Shown here: piece after piece, positions 22,711 through 31,470 of the stretch
Layout: each line of letters begins with the position of its first letter
Position numbering within the stretch: position 1 is the first letter of the stretch
Source: Pedobacter ginsengisoli
Lineage (GTDB): Bacteria > Bacteroidota > Bacteroidia > Sphingobacteriales > Sphingobacteriaceae
Length of the DNA stretch: 64,000 nucleotides
NCBI RefSeq assembly: GCF_002736205.1
Contig: NZ_CP024091.1
Coordinates: 1,364,001 to 1,428,000, forward strand
Direction of reading: 5' to 3'
Position numbers and translations under genes: made by a program
Notes under the pieces: model-generated
Databases searched by the model: none
The model's input: the letters and a program-made list of their open reading frames with translations, nothing else
Told to the model about the DNA's origin: nothing

Positions 22711-23352
22711 ATGAAAAAGAAACTATTAACTGCAGTAGCAGTATTGGCTTCCCTATGCGGGTATGCCCAAACAAAAGGTACCAGTGCTTTAGGTTTTGGT
22801 ATTACTTCACAAACAAGTAAGTCTAAGGTCAGAAATGGAGCCGGCGCTACTGATATTGACAAAACAAAAACGAACAATTTCACTTTGAGCTACGGATTAT
22901 TTATAAAGGATAATACCAAATTAGGTCTTGATGTCAGTTATGGAAACCAAGATTACCAATATGTAGCGAATGTTTCAGGATCAAAGTCAAAAAGTTATGG
23001 AGCTGGTATAAATTATCAGCAGTATTATCCATTGGTTAAAAAGCTATACGCTTTTGCTGGTGGTTCATTGGGCTATGGTTATACGAAAACTGATAATGCC
23101 GACCCAAATTATGAGGACAGGATAACTGATCGATATTCGGTTGGTGTAGATGGTGGTTTAACATGGTTTTTTTCTAAAAGATTTGCCATTGAATCAAGTT
23201 TGTTATCAGCAAATGCATTCTACACAGTCGATAAGCAAAAAGGAAATAATAATGGTGGTCAAAGTAGCTATGAAAATAGTTATACCCTTTTTAATTTGAG
23301 TACTAGCGGAGCTTTCAACAACCTCGGCTTTAAAATATATTTGCTATTCTAA
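22711..23352 (+). CDS. Outer-membrane beta-barrel protein, small
   Basis: The 213-residue protein has a signal peptide (1-20, ending GYAQ). Alternating polar/hydrophobic strands separated by glycines and aromatic girdles follow (LGFGITSQ, TLSYGLFI, AGINYQQYYPLV, AFAGGSLGYGY). It ends in an aromatic strand FKIYLLF, as outer-membrane barrels do. Length suggests about 8 strands (OmpW/OmpX-like size). Function is unknown. An IS element begins 22 bases after the stop, and its left hairpin can serve as this gene's terminator. Confidence 0.75.
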   Translation: MKKKLLTAVAVLASLCGYAQTKGTSALGFGITSQTSKSKVRNGAGATDIDKTKTNNFTLSYGLFIKDNTKLGLDVSYGNQDYQYVANVSGSKSKSYGAGINYQQYYPLVKKLYAFAGGSLGYGYTKTDNADPNYEDRITDRYSVGVDGGLTWFFSKRFAIESSLLSANAFYTVDKQKGNNNGGQSSYENSYTLFNLSTSGAFNNLGFKIYLLF

Positions 23353-23373
23353 AGCTTAAATTTTATATCAAAT

Positions 23374-23404
23374 TGAGGATGTCTCAAAAAGGCATCCTCT
23401 TTTT
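23374..23404 (+). repeat. IS left end: terminal inverted repeat and terminator-like hairpin
   Basis: GAGGATG (23375-23381) pairs with CATCCTC (23393-23399), followed by a run of five T (23400-23404). It therefore has the form of an intrinsic terminator acting on transcripts entering the element from the left. Confidence 0.72.
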
Positions 23405-23490
23405 GTTGATTAAAAAGCATAAATTTGAACGGGATAAATTTGTTTTAATCAATTGAATTTCAGATATTTAAGTGTTAATAATTGAGATTT

Positions 23491-25026
23491 ATGTCATCAA
23501 AAAGACCTGTTTTTAAGCCTTACTATCAGGACCAGATCATGGCCTTTCCACCTACCTTAGATGAGTTGGTGGGCAAGAAGCACCCGGTAAGGATCGTAAA
23601 TGATATTATCAACCGCATCAACATCCAGGGGCTTCTGGATGCTTATCAAGACAAGGGTACTTCGAGTTATCATCCTCAGATGCTCTTAAAAGTACTTGTT
23701 TATGGTTATGTAAGTAATGTATATAGTAGTAGAAAGCTAGAAACCGCCTGCAAAGAAAACATCAATTTTATGTGGCTGAGTGGGATGAGCTATCCCGACC
23801 ACAATACCATCAACCGATTTCGTGGGGTACGTTTAAAGGAATCACTTCGCAGTGTATTTGAAGAAGTTGTGCGTTTACTTGCTGGTGAGGGTTTATTGAG
23901 TATTGAAGAGGTATATACTGATGGAACTAAGATAGAAGCCAATGCCAACAAATACACATTCGTATGGAAAAAGGCTATCCAAACCAATAAGGAAAAGATG
24001 AAGAAGGCTTTGCGTGAAATTTGGCAATATGCCCAAAGTGTAGCCAAAGCAGAAGACAATCTACCTGAACCACCAGATTTTACTGATATCAATCCTGAGC
24101 GGGTACAAGATACGGTGGACACATTAAATGCAGTACTTGCAGATAAGCCAGAGGTTGACAAAAAAGTCAAAAACAAACTCAAGTATGCAAGTAAAGAATA
24201 TCCTAAAAAGCTAGCTGAATATGAAAATAAAGAAGCAATTTTGGGTGGAAGAAACAGTTATAGCAAGACAGATCCCGATGCTACATTTATGCGGATGAAA
24301 GAAGACCACATGAAAAATGGGCAGCTCAAAGCGGGTTACAATGTGCAGATCTCTACTTCCAACCAGTTTATCGTCAACTACACCATTCATCCAAACCCTA
24401 CAGATACCACAACATTAGCAGCACACATCAATCAGCACCAGGCCAGTTTTGGTAAAACTTTAAAAACACTTACAGCCGATGCAGGTTATGGAAGCGAAGA
24501 GAATTATGAGCTCCTAAAAGCTAAGGATATTGAGGCCTATGTTAAATATGGTATGTTCGATAAACAACAGAGCGAAAAGTATAATAACAACAAAGTCTTT
24601 AGTGCTCAGAAGTTGTTTTATAATCATGAAAAAGACTGTTATATCTGCCCAATGGGTCAGCAGATGGATTATATAGGGAATGCTAAGCGGATAACGACAA
24701 CAGGCTTTAAGCAGACCAGTAAAAAATACCAGGCAAAAAACTGTAGCAACTGTCCGTTAAACGGTGCCTGTCATAAATCTAAAGGAAATAGGATTATAGA
24801 AATTAACGAGAATCTGGAGAAGCACAAAGAGCTAGCCTATGAGCTACTCAACAGTGAAGAAGGCATCGAAAAACGAAAGCAGCGATGTCATGATGTAGAG
24901 CCAGTTTTCGGAAATATTAAACAGAACCATGGGTTCCGCAGATTTATGCTCCGCGGTAAGGAAAAAGTAGCAATAGAATGGGGATTATTAGCAATAGCAC
25001 AAAATATCAGGAAAAAAGCAGCTTAA
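23491..25026 (+). CDS. IS1182-family transposase
   Basis: The 511-residue protein carries the InsH-type N-terminal domain (DUF772: SSYHPQMLLKVLVYGY, then SGMSYPDHNTINRFRG) and a DDE catalytic core. Candidate acidic residues lie in VYTDGTKIEANANKY, LTADAGYGSEENYE and the C-terminal HDVEPVFGNIKQNHGFRRF. A cysteine cluster (CPMGQ, NCSNCPLNGACH) near residue 390-425 is usual in this family. I use the ATG at 23491; an in-frame TTG nine bases earlier is less likely. No frameshift or stop is present, so it looks functional. Confidence 0.93.
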   Translation: MSSKRPVFKPYYQDQIMAFPPTLDELVGKKHPVRIVNDIINRINIQGLLDAYQDKGTSSYHPQMLLKVLVYGYVSNVYSSRKLETACKENINFMWLSGMSYPDHNTINRFRGVRLKESLRSVFEEVVRLLAGEGLLSIEEVYTDGTKIEANANKYTFVWKKAIQTNKEKMKKALREIWQYAQSVAKAEDNLPEPPDFTDINPERVQDTVDTLNAVLADKPEVDKKVKNKLKYASKEYPKKLAEYENKEAILGGRNSYSKTDPDATFMRMKEDHMKNGQLKAGYNVQISTSNQFIVNYTIHPNPTDTTTLAAHINQHQASFGKTLKTLTADAGYGSEENYELLKAKDIEAYVKYGMFDKQQSEKYNNNKVFSAQKLFYNHEKDCYICPMGQQMDYIGNAKRITTTGFKQTSKKYQAKNCSNCPLNGACHKSKGNRIIEINENLEKHKELAYELLNSEEGIEKRKQRCHDVEPVFGNIKQNHGFRRFMLRGKEKVAIEWGLLAIAQNIRKKAA

Positions 25027-25046
25027 AAAGAGCTGCTTTTGATATT
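25014..25046 (+). terminator. Transposase terminator
   Basis: AAAAGCAGCT (25014-25023) pairs with AGCTGCTTTT (25031-25040), and a T-rich tail follows. The stop codon TAA sits at the start of the loop, so the stem begins within the coding sequence. Confidence 0.75.
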
Positions 25047-25126
25047 TTTATCCCAAAATAAGATGAAGTAACAAAAGCAACCCATTAGCAACCGAACACC
25101 AAGCAAAAATTGTTTTTAACAAAATA

Positions 25127-25156
25127 AGGCTGCCTCATTTATTTGAGACAGCCTCA
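25127..25156 (-). repeat. IS right end: terminal inverted repeat and terminator-like hairpin
   Basis: AGGCTG (25127-25132) pairs with CAGCCT (25149-25154). Read on the minus strand it is followed by TATTTTG, so it resembles a terminator for transcripts entering from the right. The outer 15 bases match the left end with one difference. Confidence 0.65.
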
Positions 25157-25247
25157 TATTTTTCACAATTATATTTAGAATTTTAAGTATTTATTGGTTG
25201 TTTATTCAATTTCGTATCAAGCGTAAAAATCGCTAAATTTAGGTGTC

Positions 25248-26597
25248 ATGAGTAAAACTGCTAAAAACCCTTCGTTACAGAAGAAGATCTTTGTTCTCGA
25301 TACTTCTGTTATTTTATACGATCATAATGCTTTCAATAATTTCCAGGAGCATGATGTAGCTATACCAATTCAGGTTTTAGAAGAGCTTGATAACATGAAG
25401 AATGGTAATGAAACAAGGAATGCTGAAGCGAGAAGTTTTATTAGGCTTATGGATAATGCATCAGGTAATAAAATTATCAACCAGTGGATTCCTTTAAACG
25501 GCAGCAAAAGTGGCCGATTTAAAGTGGTAATGGATAATAAGCCCGATCATGCAGATGCAGAAGCTATTTTTGGTGCAGGAAAGTTTGATCATCGTATTCT
25601 AAATGCTGCTTTAAGTTTAAAGCAAGAGTTTCCGGAGAAAAAGGTAATACTCGTATCAAAAGATATATGCCTGCGTTTAAAAGCAAAATCGTTGGAACTT
25701 TATGCTGAAGATTACGAAACAGGAAAGATCAAAAATGTAGATGAACTTTATACCGGGAAAACAGTTCTTTCTAAAGTTCCGGAGCAACTTTTTGCTGAGC
25801 TTAAAACAGAAGGTAGTATTAGCACTGAGTTACTGGATATTGCACCTCAATCTCCAAATCATTTTTGTATACTAAAAAACAGCAGGAAAACTGCTACAGC
25901 CTGGTTTGATTCCACTACACAGCGTTTATATCCGGTTAGTTCAAAGAAAATATTTAATATTTCACCGCGAAATCATGAGCAATCTTTTGCTGTGCATGCT
26001 TTACTAAATCCGGAAATTAAACTGGTAACCATTCAGGGTAAGGCAGGTACTGGAAAAACACTTCTTGCCATTGCAAGTGCATTGGAACAGCGGAAAGATT
26101 ACAGGCAAATCTATGTAACAAGGCCAATTATTCCATTAAGTAATAAGGATATAGGATTTTTACCAGGAGACGCAAAATCGAAGATAGATCCTTATATGGC
26201 CCCAATATGGGATAATCTGAGGTTCATTAAAGAACAGTATAATCACGATTTAAAGATGCAGGGAAGGATAGATGAGTTTGTAACTACAGGTAAAATTGTA
26301 ATTACTCCGCTTGCTTATATTAGGGGAAGAACGCTTTCTAAGATCTTTTTTATTGTTGATGAAGCACAAAACTTAACTCCACATGAAATTAAAACTATAA
26401 TTTCGCGGGCTGGGGAAGATACCAAGATCATATTTACAGGTGATATTTATCAAATAGATACACCTTATCTTGATGCCGAGAGTAATGGGTTATCTTACCT
26501 GATAGAAAATGCAAAGAACCACCCGCTATACGCACACATTACGTTGGATAAGGGTGAACGTAGCGAACTGGCAAATCTTGCAAACGACTTATTATAA
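25248..26597 (+). CDS. PhoH-family protein with N-terminal PIN domain
   Basis: The 449-residue protein has an N-terminal PIN nuclease-like domain (KIFVLDTSVILYD with D18; acidic residues continue in VLEELDNMKNG and HADAEA) and a C-terminal PhoH ATPase with Walker A GKAGTGKT (264-271) and Walker B FFIVDEAQN. This is the YlaK/PhoH2 type, linked to RNA unwinding and cleavage in other bacteria. It is cytoplasmic. The M1 peptidase gene follows 22 bases later and probably shares its transcript. Confidence 0.9.
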   Translation: MSKTAKNPSLQKKIFVLDTSVILYDHNAFNNFQEHDVAIPIQVLEELDNMKNGNETRNAEARSFIRLMDNASGNKIINQWIPLNGSKSGRFKVVMDNKPDHADAEAIFGAGKFDHRILNAALSLKQEFPEKKVILVSKDICLRLKAKSLELYAEDYETGKIKNVDELYTGKTVLSKVPEQLFAELKTEGSISTELLDIAPQSPNHFCILKNSRKTATAWFDSTTQRLYPVSSKKIFNISPRNHEQSFAVHALLNPEIKLVTIQGKAGTGKTLLAIASALEQRKDYRQIYVTRPIIPLSNKDIGFLPGDAKSKIDPYMAPIWDNLRFIKEQYNHDLKMQGRIDEFVTTGKIVITPLAYIRGRTLSKIFFIVDEAQNLTPHEIKTIISRAGEDTKIIFTGDIYQIDTPYLDAESNGLSYLIENAKNHPLYAHITLDKGERSELANLANDLL

Positions 26598-26619
26598 TTT
26601 GAATAATAAACTAGCGATT

Positions 26620-28509
26620 ATGTTTAAAAAAACTGTTCTGATAAAGAATTTAATCTTGTTCATTCCATTTCTGATGATGTTGTCCTGTAAACAAAAAGAA
26701 CAAGCTGCAAGTCAGCTTGTTGAAGACCCGCATTCTTTTTCAAAACCAGCTATAGCTGTAGTTGAACATCTGGATCTGGATATAAAGGTTAATTTTGAGA
26801 ATCAACAGATTAGTGGAAAGGCAGTTTGGAAAATAAACAATAAGGCTAAATCAAATGAGATTATTTTTGATGATGGTCAACTTAATATATCAAAAATCAC
26901 TCTTGGTGCAGAAGAAAAGGAAACCACATTTACCTATGGCGAGGAGAAGGAGTTTTTAGGAAGGCCACTAAAAGTGGTTATTACCCCTGAAACAAAGTTG
27001 ATAACCATTTATTATACAACCAATGCACAAGCAAGTGCTTTGCAGTGGCTAAATCCGCATCAAACAGCAGGTAAAAAGCGTCCTTATTTATTTACACAGT
27101 CAGAAAGCATCGCTGCCCGCAGTTGGATTCCTTGTCAGGATAGTCCAGGTATAAGGTTTACATACAATGCAACCGTTTCAGTTCCAAATGATTTGCTCGC
27201 TTTAATGAGTGCAGAAAATCCTGAGGTAAAAAACAGTAAGGGTATTTATCATTTTAAGCAGATTCATCCTATTCCTTCTTATCTGCTGGCGTTGGCTGTT
27301 GGTGATATCGAATTCAAAGCCGTTGATAAACGTACAGGAATATATGCTGAGCCATCGGTATTGGCAAATGCTGTTTATGAATTTGCCGACATGGGTAAAA
27401 TGGTAAATGCTGCTGAAAAGCTGTATGGCCCATACAGATGGGGCAGGTATGATTTATTGGTGCTGCCTCCAAGTTTTCCGTTTGGAGGTATGGAAAATCC
27501 CAATTTAACATTCATTACTCCTACAGTTATAGCTGGCGACAGATCTTTGGTGAGTATAATTAGCCATGAATTGGCACACAGTTGGAGTGGTAATTTGGTT
27601 ACAAACGCTACATGGAATGATTTCTGGCTTAATGAAGGGTTTACGAATTACTTTGAAAGAAGGATAGATGAAGCGATTTTTGGTAAGACTGAAGCTCAGA
27701 TACAAGAAGAATTTGCAAAAAAGGCTTTGGAAGATGCAGTTAAGGAAATGGGAGATACAAGTAAGGATACTTATTTGAAAACTGATTATACAGGACGAAA
27801 TCCGGACGAAGGAACTAATGACATTGCTTATGAAAAGGGCTATTTCTTTTTGCGTACAATTGAAGAAGCAGTAGGTAGGGAGAAATTTGATGTTTTTTTG
27901 AGAGGTTATTTTGATAGCCATGCTTTCCAATCTGTTTCTACAGAACAGTTTTTATTGTATTTGAATGAAAATCTAATTAAGGGTAATTCTGACCTTGAGA
28001 AGAAAATCCGTATAAATGATTGGGTTTATGGACCAGGAATACCATCAAATATTGCTTATTCTAAAGATTTGTTAAGTAAGGGAGGAAAGCTATGGAAAAT
28101 TGATGGTCTTGTAGTTTCTGCCACAAAGGGATTGCCTTTTGATACATCTATGCTGAAAAGAGAAATTGTAACCAGTAATGAGAAGAAGTTTTTTATCACT
28201 TATTTGCCAAAAAAATTATCAGTTGAACAAATGAAATTTTTAGATGAACAATTTAATTTTACCGGCTCTAATAATACTGATATTCAGTTGTTATGGTACA
28301 CTATGGCTATTGGTAACCACTATACCGTTGCCGATAAAAGAATAGAAGATTATTTAATAGAAAATGGAAGAATGTGGCATATTATTCCTTTGTATAAGGA
28401 AATGATGAAAACCCCTGAAGGTTTAAAAAGAGCTAAAGAGATTTACAAAAAAGCCCGACCTAACTATCATCCTATGACTTACATGGCTATAGATAAACTT
28501 TTAAAGTAA
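26620..28509 (+). CDS. M1 family aminopeptidase lipoprotein, LTA4-hydrolase-like
   Basis: The 629-residue protein starts at the ATG at 26620; a longer frame overlaps phoH and would put 37 residues before the lipoprotein signal (MMLSC). The M1 signature is complete: substrate-binding GGMENPNLTF, zinc site HELAH (H316, E317, H320) and E339 in WLNEGF. The C-terminal helical domain with ARPNYHPMTYMAI resembles leukotriene A4 hydrolase, so it belongs to that M1 branch, acting as a cell-envelope aminopeptidase. The stop is two bases from the convergent VOC gene. Confidence 0.92.
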   Translation: MFKKTVLIKNLILFIPFLMMLSCKQKEQAASQLVEDPHSFSKPAIAVVEHLDLDIKVNFENQQISGKAVWKINNKAKSNEIIFDDGQLNISKITLGAEEKETTFTYGEEKEFLGRPLKVVITPETKLITIYYTTNAQASALQWLNPHQTAGKKRPYLFTQSESIAARSWIPCQDSPGIRFTYNATVSVPNDLLALMSAENPEVKNSKGIYHFKQIHPIPSYLLALAVGDIEFKAVDKRTGIYAEPSVLANAVYEFADMGKMVNAAEKLYGPYRWGRYDLLVLPPSFPFGGMENPNLTFITPTVIAGDRSLVSIISHELAHSWSGNLVTNATWNDFWLNEGFTNYFERRIDEAIFGKTEAQIQEEFAKKALEDAVKEMGDTSKDTYLKTDYTGRNPDEGTNDIAYEKGYFFLRTIEEAVGREKFDVFLRGYFDSHAFQSVSTEQFLLYLNENLIKGNSDLEKKIRINDWVYGPGIPSNIAYSKDLLSKGGKLWKIDGLVVSATKGLPFDTSMLKREIVTSNEKKFFITYLPKKLSVEQMKFLDEQFNFTGSNNTDIQLLWYTMAIGNHYTVADKRIEDYLIENGRMWHIIPLYKEMMKTPEGLKRAKEIYKKARPNYHPMTYMAIDKLLK

Positions 28510-28511
28510 AA

Positions 28512-28880
28512 TTATTTGATCAGGTGTTCTTCAAAAATTATTTTGTTGTAAAAGGGATCAATAACAGTCATTTCTAGAGTATTTGCCTGCCATTCTGAAT
28601 GTTCCAGTCCGGGATTCATGTATTTATAAGATTTACTGATCAATAAACTGTGAAAGCTTTGAAGCCCTTTAAAGTTTTGGATAGAAATTTTGGCACCTGG
28701 TGAGGAATCGCCATGGTGCTCTGATAAATCTATTTCAACATCTTGAATGGCTACTCTAATATAGAAAGGACTAGCTTCTGGACGATGTTCGAATACGATT
28801 TTGGCTTCCAGCCATTCTACATAAAATTCTATTGCCTTTGCATAATCAAAGGCTCTGAAAATGGGAATTATCTTAGTCAT
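28512..28880 (-). CDS. VOC/glyoxalase-bleomycin resistance-like protein
   Basis: The 122-residue protein has the single-module vicinal oxygen chelate fold pattern: IPIFRAFDYAKAIEFYVEWL at the start, then VEIDLSEHHGD, and a final DPFYNKIIFEEH. Length and pattern match the bleomycin-resistance/glyoxalase superfamily often seen in Bacteroidota. Such proteins bind or modify small molecules; the substrate is unknown. Confidence 0.85.
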   Translation of the reverse strand: MTKIIPIFRAFDYAKAIEFYVEWLEAKIVFEHRPEASPFYIRVAIQDVEIDLSEHHGDSSPGAKISIQNFKGLQSFHSLLISKSYKYMNPGLEHSEWQANTLEMTVIDPFYNKIIFEEHLIK

Positions 28881-29075
28881 TATACATATATTGTTTTGGA
28901 AAGCATTAACTAAATCATCTGTTCATTATAATTTATAACTACAAAGTACGGAATAATTTAAAAATGTAATTGTCTAAAACAAAATTGAATATAGTTGAAG
29001 CTAATTGTAGCGGAATAACGATTAATCTCGTTATATAAACTAACAGTTTATTAATCAACTTAACTCAATCATATC

Positions 29076-29321
29076 ATGGATTCTTTACACCCTTTTCACC
29101 AAAATATAGAGCATATTAAGAATGATGCTTCTTCTCGGTTTCTTATTGTAGATAGCGACGATATTAAGCAGGTAGAATCATTGGCAGTGATGTTTCCAAA
29201 ACTAACCAGTCTGATCAAGAACAACGGTAATAAGAATTTTTTGATCAATTTTCGCGATGAGCAGCAAAGGTCTCTTATCGTAATGGTAGTTTCTAAAAGT
29301 AGTATCCCAATGGCAAGTTAA
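29076..29321 (+). CDS. Hypothetical small protein
   Basis: The 81-residue soluble protein has no signal peptide, no membrane segment and no motif I recognise. It has a normal ATG start, a mixed-charge composition and residues that alternate helix- and strand-like stretches. Its stop overlaps the last four bases of the convergent exporter gene. It is probably real because length, start and codon use look natural, but nothing indicates function. Confidence 0.5.
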   Translation: MDSLHPFHQNIEHIKNDASSRFLIVDSDDIKQVESLAVMFPKLTSLIKNNGNKNFLINFRDEQQRSLIVMVVSKSSIPMAS

Positions 29322-30178
29322 AGGTTCTTTTTTCCTTTTGTTAGGGTTGCACCAAGACTTGCCATGACTACAAATGATACTGCAAGCCATTGAAGTAGGG
29401 TCAAATGTTCACTTAAAAACACTATCCCGCATAATGCTGCAGCTGCAGGTTCTAAGCTCATTAAAATGCTAAAAGTACGCGCTGGTAATTTTTTAAGTGC
29501 ACCAATTTCCAAAGTAAATGGAATGGCGCTTGATAATAATGCCAGCGCACTACCGCTTAAAATCATAATAGGGATAAAATTGCCTAAACCACCACCTACA
29601 AAACCAAAGGGAACCACTACAATGGCCGCGAATATCATACCTACCGCTACAGCTTGTTCTCCATCCATAATTTTAGCTATTCGTCCACCCAGAATGATGT
29701 AACCTGCCCAAAAACCACCGGCTAATAGTGCAAGTGATGCACCAATTAAATCAATACCCTTTTCATTCCAGGGGGCTATAAAAGCTATACCAATAGCCGC
29801 TAATAATACCCAAAAGAAATCTAATACTCTCTTAGACCCGCGTACTGCTAATAAGAGAGGTCCAATAAATTCGAGTGTTACGCCTAAACCCAAAGGAATT
29901 CTTTCTATGGCCATATAGAAAATAACATTCATTAAGCCAAGCGATATGCCATAAGGGATAACAGCTTTCCATTGTTTTGCTGTAAGTAGCTTTAAATTTG
30001 GCCTGTAAGCTCCTAATAAAATAATTGCAGATAAGCCAATTCTCACGGAAGCAGTACCAGTTGCCCCAAGTGCGGGAAATAAACCCTTGGCTATTGCAGC
30101 CCCACCTTGTACACTAACTATGGATAACAATACGGCAGGAAGTGGTGGGATATTTATTAATTTATTATTGGTGCTCAT
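29318..30178 (-). CDS. EamA/RhtA-type DMT exporter
   Basis: The 286-residue protein has ten hydrophobic segments in two EamA-like halves. It opens with PPLPAVLLSIVSVQGGAAIAKGLFPALG, split here only by a leading polar MSTNNK, a pattern typical of RhtA (threonine/homoserine exporter) relatives. The start is set at 30178. An upstream in-frame extension to 30241 would begin inside a terminator hairpin, and a -7 element at 30208-30215 places the transcript start near 30201, after that extension. Substrate is inferred only from family. Confidence 0.85.
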   Translation of the reverse strand: MSTNNKLINIPPLPAVLLSIVSVQGGAAIAKGLFPALGATGTASVRIGLSAIILLGAYRPNLKLLTAKQWKAVIPYGISLGLMNVIFYMAIERIPLGLGVTLEFIGPLLLAVRGSKRVLDFFWVLLAAIGIAFIAPWNEKGIDLIGASLALLAGGFWAGYIILGGRIAKIMDGEQAVAVGMIFAAIVVVPFGFVGGGLGNFIPIMILSGSALALLSSAIPFTLEIGALKKLPARTFSILMSLEPAAAALCGIVFLSEHLTLLQWLAVSFVVMASLGATLTKGKKNL

Positions 30179-30207
30179 GAATATTGGATAACCTAAGGAA
30201 GAGCACG

Positions 30208-30215
30208 CAAATTTA
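30208..30215 (-). promoter_or_regulatory. -7 element TAAATTTG for the exporter
   Basis: Minus-strand TAAATTTG predicts a start site about 23 bases before the exporter ATG, which supports the shorter protein. The bidirectional hairpin lies directly upstream of it. Confidence 0.55.
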
Positions 30216-30231
30216 AGAATTATGGATAAAT

Positions 30232-30263
30232 AAAAAGGCACCGAAATCCATCGGTGCCTTTTT
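30232..30263. terminator. Bidirectional intrinsic terminator between divergent genes
   Basis: A perfect 13-base stem (AAAAAGGCACCGA with TCGGTGCCTTTTT) and six-base loop have T-runs on both strands. It lies upstream of both flanking genes, so it cannot end either of them. Confidence 0.85.
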
Positions 30264-30312
30264 ATTTATCAACTAAACCTAAACTATAAATACTAACCAA
30301 ATATTTATACCA

Positions 30313-30341
30313 CAAATATAAGGCGGATTATTAAAGGCAAA
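30313..30341 (-). promoter_or_regulatory. Minus-strand promoter of a possible short RNA
   Basis: TTTG (complement of 30338-30341) and TATATTTG (complement of 30313-30320) are 17 bases apart. A transcript from about 30306 would reach the terminator at 30232 after about 75 bases, giving a small RNA or an attenuated leader. Confidence 0.45.
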
Positions 30342-30434
30342 TGTTAAGAAATGTTAAACATTGCATCCCTACATTTCAGTATCTTTAATTATTGCTTTTT
30401 GTAGCATAATTAAAAATTTTAGCGTCTTAAGGTT

Positions 30435-30740
30435 ATAAAAAAATTATTATTCCTATTGTTGATTGGATTTGCCATGGTAAGCTGCAACATAGCTAAGCAG
30501 GCAGGTAGTAAAGGCTTAGTTAAGTTAAGTGGTAAAATTGAAAAGTTAGGGATGACGACATTCCAGTATGGTACGCATATTTTAACAGCTGATGCCAAAA
30601 CCTATGCATTAAAAAGCGGTAAGGTTGATTTAAATGCTTATGTAGATAAAGAGGTTACTTTAAAAGGAACCAAGATTGATGGTTATCCAATTGAAAATGG
30701 TCCGGAGTTAATAGAAGTAGAAGAAGTTACTTCCAAATAG
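30435..30740 (+). CDS. Small lipoprotein with OB-fold-like domain; apparent ATA start
   Basis: The frame encodes a lipoprotein signal IKKLLFLLLIGFAMVSC followed by about 80 residues of beta-rich sequence ending VTLKGTKIDGYPIENGPELIEVEEV, which resembles small OB-fold proteins. The signal only makes sense if translation starts at codon ATA (30435); an in-frame stop lies five codons before it. The first standard start is TTG at 30456, which would remove the lysines and most of the hydrophobic core. I therefore give the ATA start as an inference. Function is unknown. Confidence 0.6.
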   Translation: MKKLLFLLLIGFAMVSCNIAKQAGSKGLVKLSGKIEKLGMTTFQYGTHILTADAKTYALKSGKVDLNAYVDKEVTLKGTKIDGYPIENGPELIEVEEVTSK

Positions 30741-30783
30741 AACAGGAAGCTTTAAAAGGTTATCTTCGCCAAAAAAAGTTTAA

Positions 30784-31461
30784 ATGCTAGAAATTGTATA
30801 TCAGGATGACCATTTAATTGCGATTAATAAACCTCATGGCTTGCTTGTACACCGCTCGTCGATTGCTAATGATGCGAAAGAATTTGCATTACAGCTTTTA
30901 AGAGACCAGATTAACAGGCATGTAAGTCCGGTTCATCGTTTGGACAGGAAAACAGGCGGTTTGCTATTGTTTGCGTTTGAAAAGGATATTGAGATAGCGA
31001 TGCATCAGCAATTTCAAAATGGTTTGGTTCAAAAGAAATATCTTGCTGTTGTTAGGGGATATGCTCCTGATAGTCTGGATATAGATTATCCGCTTGCTAA
31101 GGAGAATGGAACTATTCAGGATGCTTTTACTGCCTTTATAACTTTAAAAAGGGCCGAGTTGGATGTTGCTTTTGGGAAACATAGTACCTCCAGATATTCT
31201 TTGGTGGAGGCTACACCAACAACAGGAAGAATGCATCAGCTAAGAAAGCACTTTGCACATATTTTTTATCCTATTATTGGCGACCGTAAGCATGGTTGTA
31301 ATAAGCAAAATAGACTGTTTAAAGAACAATGGGAAATGACAACAATGTTACTGCATGCATCAGAACTTATATTTAAACACCCAGTAACTAATGAGGAAAT
31401 TCACCTTAAGGCCCCTCTTCAAGCTGAGTTTATGAGAGTGATGGAATTAATGAAATGGTAA
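30784..31461 (+). CDS. truC: tRNA pseudouridine(65) synthase TruC
   Basis: The 225-residue protein belongs to the RluA/TruC pseudouridine synthases. The catalytic motif HRLDRKTGG (D54) and the downstream TGRMHQLRKHFAHIFYPIIGDRKHG are characteristic. Absence of an S4 domain and the short length fit TruC, which modifies U65 of some tRNAs. It is followed after nine bases by a Nudix gene, so the two are likely co-transcribed. Confidence 0.9.
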   Translation: MLEIVYQDDHLIAINKPHGLLVHRSSIANDAKEFALQLLRDQINRHVSPVHRLDRKTGGLLLFAFEKDIEIAMHQQFQNGLVQKKYLAVVRGYAPDSLDIDYPLAKENGTIQDAFTAFITLKRAELDVAFGKHSTSRYSLVEATPTTGRMHQLRKHFAHIFYPIIGDRKHGCNKQNRLFKEQWEMTTMLLHASELIFKHPVTNEEIHLKAPLQAEFMRVMELMKW

Positions 31462-31470
31462 AAGATAATT

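Larger units (their letters stand above)
23374..25156 (+). mobile_element. IS1182-family insertion sequence
   Basis: The element is about 1.78 kb with one apparently intact transposase gene. Its ends share the inverted motif TGAGGnTGTCTCAAA (left from 23374, right ending 25156 on the opposite strand). Each end also folds on itself into a hairpin. No convincing target-site duplication can be picked out; the outer bases are AT-rich on both sides. It lies between the beta-barrel gene and phoH, interrupting no visible reading frame. Confidence 0.85.

Noticed and set aside
23370..25160. Target-site duplication around the IS element
   Set aside because: The AT-rich flanks share only two or three bases by chance; no convincing repeat can be defined.
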